Below are positions 3,492-6,320 of a stretch of DNA of 6,320 bases, in pieces. Source of the stretch: SOIA01 sp050116035 (GTDB taxonomy: Bacteria > Acidobacteriota > Aminicenantia > Aminicenantales > Aminicenantaceae). A program made the translations under genes and the position numbers. Under the pieces are notes generated by a model that saw only the letters and a list, made by a program, of their open reading frames with translations, did no database searches and was not told the DNA's origin. The stretch lies in the NCBI GenBank assembly GCA_050116035.1, contig JASFPJ010000201.1, forward strand, positions 1 through 6,320. The letters run 5' to 3'. How positions within the stretch are numbered: the first letter of the stretch is position 1; each line of letters begins with the position of its first letter.

Positions 3492-5746
3492 TGACGAAGC
3501 GTTTGGTGATCGTTGAATCTCCAGCCAAGGCGAGAACTGTCCACAAATATTTAGGGCCTGACTTTCTGGTCAAAGCCTCTATGGGGCATATCCGTGATCT
3601 TCCCAAGAAAGAGTTGGGAATCGACATCGAACATGAATTCAAGCCAGTCTATGAAATAATCCCGGAGAAAAAAGAGACGGTCACTGAGCTCCAGAAATCC
3701 GCCAAAGAATGCGAATCCGTACTTTTGGCGGCTGACCCGGATAGAGAGGGGGAAGCGATCTGCTGGCATCTGAAAGCCCTTCTGGAGGATTTCAACGAGA
3801 ACATCAAACGCGTGCTTTTCCACGAGATAACGAAAGGGGCTATCGGAGACGCGTTCAGCCATGAAGGCGATCTTGACCAGGGGAAAATCGAGGCCCAGCA
3901 GGCCAGACGGCTCCTCGATCGATTGGTGGGATACCTCATCAGCCCTCTGCTGTGGAAAAAAATAGGGAGAGGCTTGAGCGCTGGCCGGGTGCAGTCCATT
4001 GCCATGCGGTTGATCTGTGAGCGGGAGAAGGAGATCAGAGATTTTATTCCCGAGGAATACTGGACTATCGCTGCAGAGCTTGAAGCGTCTCAGCCGCCTG
4101 CGTTTAAGGCGAATCTTGTCAAGATCGATGATAAAAAGACAAAAATAAAGGACGGGAAAAGCGCTGAGAAGATAGTCTCCGAGCTTCGCAAGACCCCTTT
4201 TATCCTTGAAAACGTCGATGTGAAGAAGAAAAAGAGAAATCCTGCCCCGCCGTACATCACCAGCACCCTTCAGCAGGATGGGTTCCGTCTCTACCGCTAT
4301 CCAGTGAGACGGACGATGATGATAGCTCAGAGACTGTATGAAGGGATGGAGATCGGCGAACAGGGATTGGTGGGATTGATCACCTACATACGGACAGATT
4401 CTGTTCGGGTTTCCGATGAGGCTGTCTCCGGAGCTCGACAATTCATCCAGGATAATTATTCTAAAGAGTACATCCCGGGTAAGCTGCGCGTCTATAAAAA
4501 CAAGAGAAAAGCGCAGGATGCCCATGAAGCCATCCGTCCCACTACGTTCTCGCTGCCTCCTGAAGCGGTCAAGCCCTATTTGAAAAGTGATGAGTATAAT
4601 CTCTACCGCCTCATCTGGAACCGGTTTATCGCGTCTCAAATGAGCTCTGCTCAAATCGAGGAGACAGTGTTCGATATCCTCGCGGGGAAATATCAGTTCC
4701 AGGCCAAGGGAGAAGTCATCAAATTTGACGGATTTTTAGCTTTGACGGCTAAAGAGAAAAAAGAGGAGGAAATCCTGCCAAAGGTGGAAGCCGGAGAAGA
4801 GCTTAAACTCATCGACCTTGAGTCCAAACAGAATTTTACTCAAGCCCCACCCCGCTTCACTGAAGGGAGTCTGGTCAAAGAACTGGAAGCCAGAGGAGTC
4901 GGGCGTCCCAGCACCTATGCACCGATCATCTCGACTCTGCAGAATCGCGTCTATGTGGTCAAAGAAAAAGGAAAGTTCATCCCCACAGACCTCGGGCTGT
5001 TCGTGACTGATTTTCTGCTCGAGAATTTTTCTGATTTGATGGAGTATGAGTTTACTGTTCGGCTCGAAGAAGAGCTGGACCGCATCAGCGAAGGAGAATT
5101 GAGTTGGGTCGATTATTTAAAGTCCTATTATTCCCTGCTGGATAGGGACCTCCAGGAAGCCAGCAAGGTCGAGGGCGTGAAGGCGAAGGGGATTCCGCTG
5201 GAAGATGTCTGTCCCGAATGCGGCCGCAAACTCGTGATCAAAGAGGGGCGCTATGGACGGTTTAAAGCCTGCTCCGGTTATCCGGACTGCGAATACAGGG
5301 AGAGCTTGGTCAAAAAAGAGGTGAAACCTCTGGATGAGACATGCCCCGAATGCGGCAACCAGCTGGTTGTGAGGAAGGGGAGGTACGGGACTTTTGTGGC
5401 CTGCTCGAACTATCCCGAATGCAAGTACGTAAAGAAGGAGAAAAAGGATACAGGAATTCCCTGCCCGCAGGGTTGCGGAGGGACGATTGTTCGTCGGAAA
5501 ACGAGGAAGGGAAAGATCTTCTTCGGCTGCAGCAAGTACCCGGAATGTGATTTTGCGACCTGGGATGAGCCGATCCACCAGCCCTGTCCTGAATGCGGAA
5601 GGGAATTCGTGCTCCGGAAGAATCTCATCAGAGGGACTCCTTTCCTCCACTGCAGCAACGAAGAATGCGATTATAAGGAGACAGTGGAGCGGGAAAAGAT
5701 CTGGGAAAAGAAAACGGGCTCCTCTGAGGAAGACGATGCTCTGTAA
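3491..5746 (+). CDS. topA: DNA topoisomerase I (type IA)
   Basis: TopA cuts and rejoins one DNA strand through a 5'-phosphotyrosine link and relaxes negative supercoils. The 751-residue protein has the Toprim domain first (about 1-115), with VESPAKA (catalytic E9) and the metal-binding ADPDREGEA (D82, D84, E86). The central type IA core includes GLITYIRTDS, where Y299 is the active-site tyrosine and R301 its partner. Four C-terminal zinc ribbons follow, with cysteines at 574/577/594/600, 618/621/638/644, 658/662/680/686 and 699/702/721/726; the third has C-x3-C instead of C-x2-C. A short acidic tail ends the protein. All catalytic motifs are present, so it should be active. The start could be GTG 3488 (752 residues), but ATG 3491 has the better spaced ribosome binding site. 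It is co-translated with dprA; the pairing dprA-topA is widely conserved. Confidence 0.97.
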   Translation: MTKRLVIVESPAKARTVHKYLGPDFLVKASMGHIRDLPKKELGIDIEHEFKPVYEIIPEKKETVTELQKSAKECESVLLAADPDREGEAICWHLKALLEDFNENIKRVLFHEITKGAIGDAFSHEGDLDQGKIEAQQARRLLDRLVGYLISPLLWKKIGRGLSAGRVQSIAMRLICEREKEIRDFIPEEYWTIAAELEASQPPAFKANLVKIDDKKTKIKDGKSAEKIVSELRKTPFILENVDVKKKKRNPAPPYITSTLQQDGFRLYRYPVRRTMMIAQRLYEGMEIGEQGLVGLITYIRTDSVRVSDEAVSGARQFIQDNYSKEYIPGKLRVYKNKRKAQDAHEAIRPTTFSLPPEAVKPYLKSDEYNLYRLIWNRFIASQMSSAQIEETVFDILAGKYQFQAKGEVIKFDGFLALTAKEKKEEEILPKVEAGEELKLIDLESKQNFTQAPPRFTEGSLVKELEARGVGRPSTYAPIISTLQNRVYVVKEKGKFIPTDLGLFVTDFLLENFSDLMEYEFTVRLEEELDRISEGELSWVDYLKSYYSLLDRDLQEASKVEGVKAKGIPLEDVCPECGRKLVIKEGRYGRFKACSGYPDCEYRESLVKKEVKPLDETCPECGNQLVVRKGRYGTFVACSNYPECKYVKKEKKDTGIPCPQGCGGTIVRRKTRKGKIFFGCSKYPECDFATWDEPIHQPCPECGREFVLRKNLIRGTPFLHCSNEECDYKETVEREKIWEKKTGSSEEDDAL

Positions 5747-5752
5747 GCATCG
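5734..5752 (+). other. Hairpin overlapping the topA stop codon
   Basis: CGATGCT (5734-5740) and AGCATCG (5746-5752) form a perfect 7-bp stem with loop CTGTA; an outer CCTCT/AGAGG pairing (5721-5725 with 5754-5758) is possible. The stop codon TAA (5744-5746) lies in the loop and first stem base. No T-run follows, so it is not a classical intrinsic terminator; it might stabilise the mRNA end or pause ribosomes, or be chance. Confidence 0.4.
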
Positions 5753-5847
5753 GAGAGGATAAACCTGTATTTGCAGCGAGCAGGGGTGAGTGCTGGGAGG
5801 AAAGAGTCTCTTCCATTTAGTACGCCGCATTCATTAAAATAGAAGAA
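5747..5847 (+). other. topA-xerC intergenic gap
   Basis: The 101 bases between topA and xerC hold no supported gene, no clear promoter and no T-tailed terminator. A second weak imperfect hairpin (GGAAAGAGTCTCTTCC) lies near 5799-5814. Read-through from topA into xerC is therefore plausible. In some lineages trmFO sits here; it is absent. Confidence 0.5.
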
Positions 5848-6320
5848 ATGAGAAAAGAACTCAGCCAGTTCCTCTCTTCCCTCAAACACGAGAAAAACGC
5901 CTCCCCCCATACGATCGCCAGCTACCAGAGGGATTTACTCCAGTTGGCCAGTTATCTGGAGGAGAAAAAAGTGAAGTTGAGGGAGATCGACAATATCGTT
6001 CTCCGGGGATTTCTGGCCAGGCTTCAGGAAAAGAAAAATAAAAAATCCACCGTTGCCCGGAAGCTGGCGGCCATCCGTTCCTTCCTTCAATTCTGCATGA
6101 AGAAGAAATGGGTGGAGGATAATCCCGCTAAGATTGTGGCCACTCCCAAGCAGGAGAAACATGTACCGTCTTTTCTTTCCGAAGATGAGATGAAAGAATT
6201 CCTGGACTTGCCTGATTCCAGACAGCCTCTGGATCTAAGGGACAAGTGCGTGCTGGAGCTTCTGTATGCCACTGGGATCAGAGTGAGCGAATTGGTCGGG
6301 ATCAACCTTGAGGATGTGGA
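5848..6320 (+). CDS. xerC: Tyrosine recombinase XerC-like, 3' end beyond the window
   Basis: XerC works with XerD at the dif site to resolve chromosome dimers before cell division. The 157 residues present contain the N-terminal core-binding (SAM-like) domain, about 1-85, starting MRKELSQFLSSLKHEKNASP and including HTIASYQRDL, and the beginning of the catalytic domain with LLYATGIRVSEL, whose R145 is the first catalytic arginine. The remaining catalytic residues (Lys, H-x-x-R, His/Trp, Tyr) lie beyond the edge, so activity cannot be judged. The start is the first ATG after an in-frame stop at 5818-5820; the ribosome binding site is weak (AGAAGA adjacent to the ATG). The gene name rests on the position after topA, a common home of xerC; XerD or another integrase of this family is the alternative. 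GC and codon use match topA, with no sign of transfer. Confidence 0.85.
   Translation, partial: MRKELSQFLSSLKHEKNASPHTIASYQRDLLQLASYLEEKKVKLREIDNIVLRGFLARLQEKKNKKSTVARKLAAIRSFLQFCMKKKWVEDNPAKIVATPKQEKHVPSFLSEDEMKEFLDLPDSRQPLDLRDKCVLELLYATGIRVSELVGINLEDV

Noticed and set aside
3551..4654. A 367-codon open frame on the minus strand inside topA
   Set aside because: It lies wholly antisense to a clearly identified topA with all catalytic motifs. Its translation has no recognisable domain and reads as the shadow of a codon-biased gene.
5117..5830. A 237-codon open frame on the minus strand over the end of topA
   Set aside because: It is antisense to the zinc-ribbon region of topA; its repeat-like protein pattern merely mirrors the four repeated ribbons.
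5671..6305. Minus-strand open frames across the topA end and xerC
   Set aside because: They are antisense to xerC, which has a core-binding domain and the catalytic arginine motif on the plus strand, and have no supporting motifs.

Overview
This window looks like a bacterial chromosome segment with about six real genes plus one cut off at the right edge. It splits into an AT-rich, repeat-laden left third (about 1-1500) and a compact, more GC-balanced housekeeping block (about 1510-6320). The order dprA-topA-xerC is common to many bacteria. Two repeat types, a GGGGACAGGCCCC palindrome and a GTCATTGCGAGC...GGCAATCTC element, resemble those I associate with deltaproteobacterial and candidate-phylum (for example Aminicenantes-like) genomes. 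That placement is from memory and weak; the sequence has no rRNA or other decisive marker.

Left third: an inverted pair of GGCAATCTC-type repeats (the first cut by the window edge) and a gene-free leader with short tandem repeats precede a small DUF2061 membrane protein (326-643, +). Convergent to it is a type II toxin-antitoxin operon on the minus strand: a ribbon-helix-helix-like antitoxin (915-1163) overlapping a RelE/ParE-like toxin (665-940), with a recognisable promoter and a candidate operator. Copies of an A7-GGGG-N5-CCCC-T7 palindrome lie before the DUF2061 gene (degenerate), exactly between the two convergent stop codons, and three more times between the TA promoter and the next gene.

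Right two thirds: a two-domain universal stress protein (1510-2388), DprA (2385-3491) and topoisomerase I with four zinc ribbons (3491-5746) are joined by 4-bp and 1-bp stop/start overlaps, so they are very likely translated from one mRNA. After a 101-bp gap comes the first half of a XerC-type tyrosine recombinase (5848 to the edge). DprA handles single-stranded DNA in transformation, TopA relaxes negative supercoils, and XerC resolves chromosome dimers, so the block is a DNA-maintenance cluster with a stress protein placed first. A terminator-like palindrome sits in the leader of uspA, downstream of a weak candidate promoter, and might attenuate the whole operon.

I see no clear new multi-gene system. 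The most unusual structure is the palindrome family: its copies bracket both small accessory modules, one copy overlaps two stop codons, and two copies are near-perfect reverse complements upstream of the housekeeping operon.
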